Assembly (NCBI RefSeq): GCF_000224145.3
Contig: NC_020167.2
Coordinates: 4,784,991-4,848,990, forward strand
Source: Ciona intestinalis
Lineage: Eukaryota; Chordata; Ascidiacea; Phlebobranchia; Cionidae
Length of the DNA: 64,000 bases
Reading direction: 5' to 3'
Part shown: positions 63,028 to 64,000 of the stretch, piece by piece
How positions within the stretch are numbered: the first letter of the stretch is position 1
Layout: each line of letters opens with the position of its first letter
Notes under the pieces: model-generated
Databases searched by the model: none
What the model was told of the DNA's origin: nothing
Seen by the model: the letters and a program-made list of their open reading frames with translations, nothing else
Program-made: the position numbers and the translations under genes

Positions 63028-63187
63028 CAGTGCATATACATTAAAACACATGCAACAACCGTTTCTACAAAGACTACAAACATATACATCTATGTTTAAA
63101 CACATGGCACTTGATAAAAAACTGAAAATAGATAAACTGGTTCACTGTTCCTGTTTTTAACAGTATGTGTTATGAAACATATTTGTC

Positions 63188-64000
63188 TCATTTTATCATC
63201 CAAGCAGTGAGCATATATCTCAGTTGAATAGCAGAGCAACCGCATCTAAACACATGACCAGTGTTATCAATACGAACTTTACATGGTGTAGACCCGGCAT
63301 AAAATTGAACCCCAAGTTTCTGACTTGCACGAACAGCTTGCAACGCAAGGGTATTGTTTGACAAACGAAGACACTGTAACCTTGCAAACACCCTTCTGTG
63401 GATAGATAAGAATGAGGTTATTTCTGAAGGAATGAATGGAACGTATCTAAGCTTTGTTGTGGTGGTGTCTTCCATGACATTTTTATAATATTATATGGAA
63501 AAGGCCATACCAGGGATTTGGGATTTAGACCAGAGTTTTTCTACAAAAATTTAAAAATACTAAAAGAAGATAATTTCGTTAAAACTGGTCGCACAAGATG
63601 ACTGATTTGAACTAAACCAATGTTTAAAAAATTGAGCTTTCAGTATTGTACTGTAGTATTTGATTTTAGGCACTGCAATCATATGTTCTGAAAACATAGT
63701 CTTATGTTCCAAGCAGTGGCGCAGCCAGGGGGGTTATGGGGGTCGTGACCCCCCCCTTTTTTAACCAAAAAAATTAAAACAAAATATTAAAACCCCCCTC
63801 TTATTTTTTTTCTGGCTGCGCCACTGGTTCCAAGGATCAAATTAGAAAGAAGTTTACTTGTTGAGTGTCACGTGAATATTCCTTATTTCTTCATCTTCAT
63901 CTGAACCATCATGAAAATCACTCGCCCAATCACCGACATCGAAATGCCTCCCGTGATCAGCAAAATATGTTTTATTTACGGCAAACTGATTTTCTTGAAG
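63188..64000 (-). CDS. Unrecognised protein, last two exons of a gene entering from the right
   Basis: Two minus-strand exons join in phase: 64000-63858 (open at the window edge) and 63395-63188 (stop TGA). The first encodes an acidic hydrophilic stretch (DHGRHFDVGDWASDFHDGSD). The second reads RVFARLQCLRLSNN..., GVQFYAGSTPCKVRI, and ends LRYMLTAWMIK. The first exon's donor overlaps a TAA, so if the intron were retained the protein would end HVTLNK. A 113-bp hAT MITE lies in this intron. I recognise no domain. The gene converges on the DIDO1-like gene with about 0.6 kb between stop codons. Splice support is moderate and identity is unknown. Confidence 0.5.
63714..63826. mobile_element. hAT-type MITE, 113 bp, with 8-bp target duplication
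   Basis: Ends cagtggcgcagccagg and ctggctgcgccactg. A perfect duplication, gttccaag, lies at 63706-63713 and 63827-63834. It is the same family as the 61.6-kb element. Confidence 0.9.

Noticed and set aside
1-64000. CRISPR arrays, bacterial operons, retroviral or LTR elements
   Set aside because: No regularly spaced direct repeats, no reverse transcriptase, integrase or capsid-like frames, and no long terminal repeats were seen.

Overview
The window looks like nuclear DNA from a tunicate, most likely an ascidian close to Ciona. It is AT-rich, its genes have many short exons with GT-AG introns of about 100-800 bp, and its proteins are of chordate type (VPS8, Canopy, DIDO1, Gi-alpha). Two short repeat families recur throughout: a ~195-bp inverted-repeat MITE and a tRNA-derived composite SINE. 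Both resemble elements I recall being described from Ciona. The species is an inference. No prokaryotic, viral or retroviral features were seen.

Layout. 0.3-3.3 kb: minus-strand gene for an unrecognised coiled-coil protein, cut by the left edge. 4.0-6.95 kb: minus-strand, eight-exon gene for a secreted protein with an Ig-like region and three CCP/sushi domains; its complete 335-codon model stays in phase. 8.4-10.6 kb: CpG-rich, TGACGTCA-rich segment with a doubtful small gene and a hairpin cluster. 11.3-13.6 kb: seven-exon Canopy 3/4-type ER protein. 19.2-20.3 kb: intronless Gi-class G-alpha with an altered C-terminus. 24.7-26.0 kb: transmembrane C-type-lectin-like receptor with tyrosine motifs in a separate tail exon. 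27.8-30.2 kb: minus-strand, five-exon GT31 glycosyltransferase. 34.2-53.2 kb: complete 38-exon VPS8 (1,332 aa), a CORVET tether subunit. 54.3-62.6 kb: DIDO1-like PHD-finger chromatin protein. 63.2-64 kb: 3' end of an unrecognised minus-strand gene.

The genes form no evident operon. They are a mix of housekeeping trafficking (VPS8), chromatin (DIDO1-like), ER and Golgi functions (Canopy, GT31), and two immune-type surface or secreted proteins (Ig/CCP and CTLD receptor). MITEs and SINEs crowd introns and some intergenic DNA at 4-14, 22-26 and 38-62 kb. They are almost absent at 14.0-22.4 kb (around G-alpha) and 26.2-35 kb. Three hAT-type non-autonomous elements with perfect 8-bp target duplications lie at 55.9, 61.6 and 63.7 kb.

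Exon boundaries were read by eye from GT/AG sites and reading-frame continuity. First exons, UTRs and promoters are mostly not determinable here.
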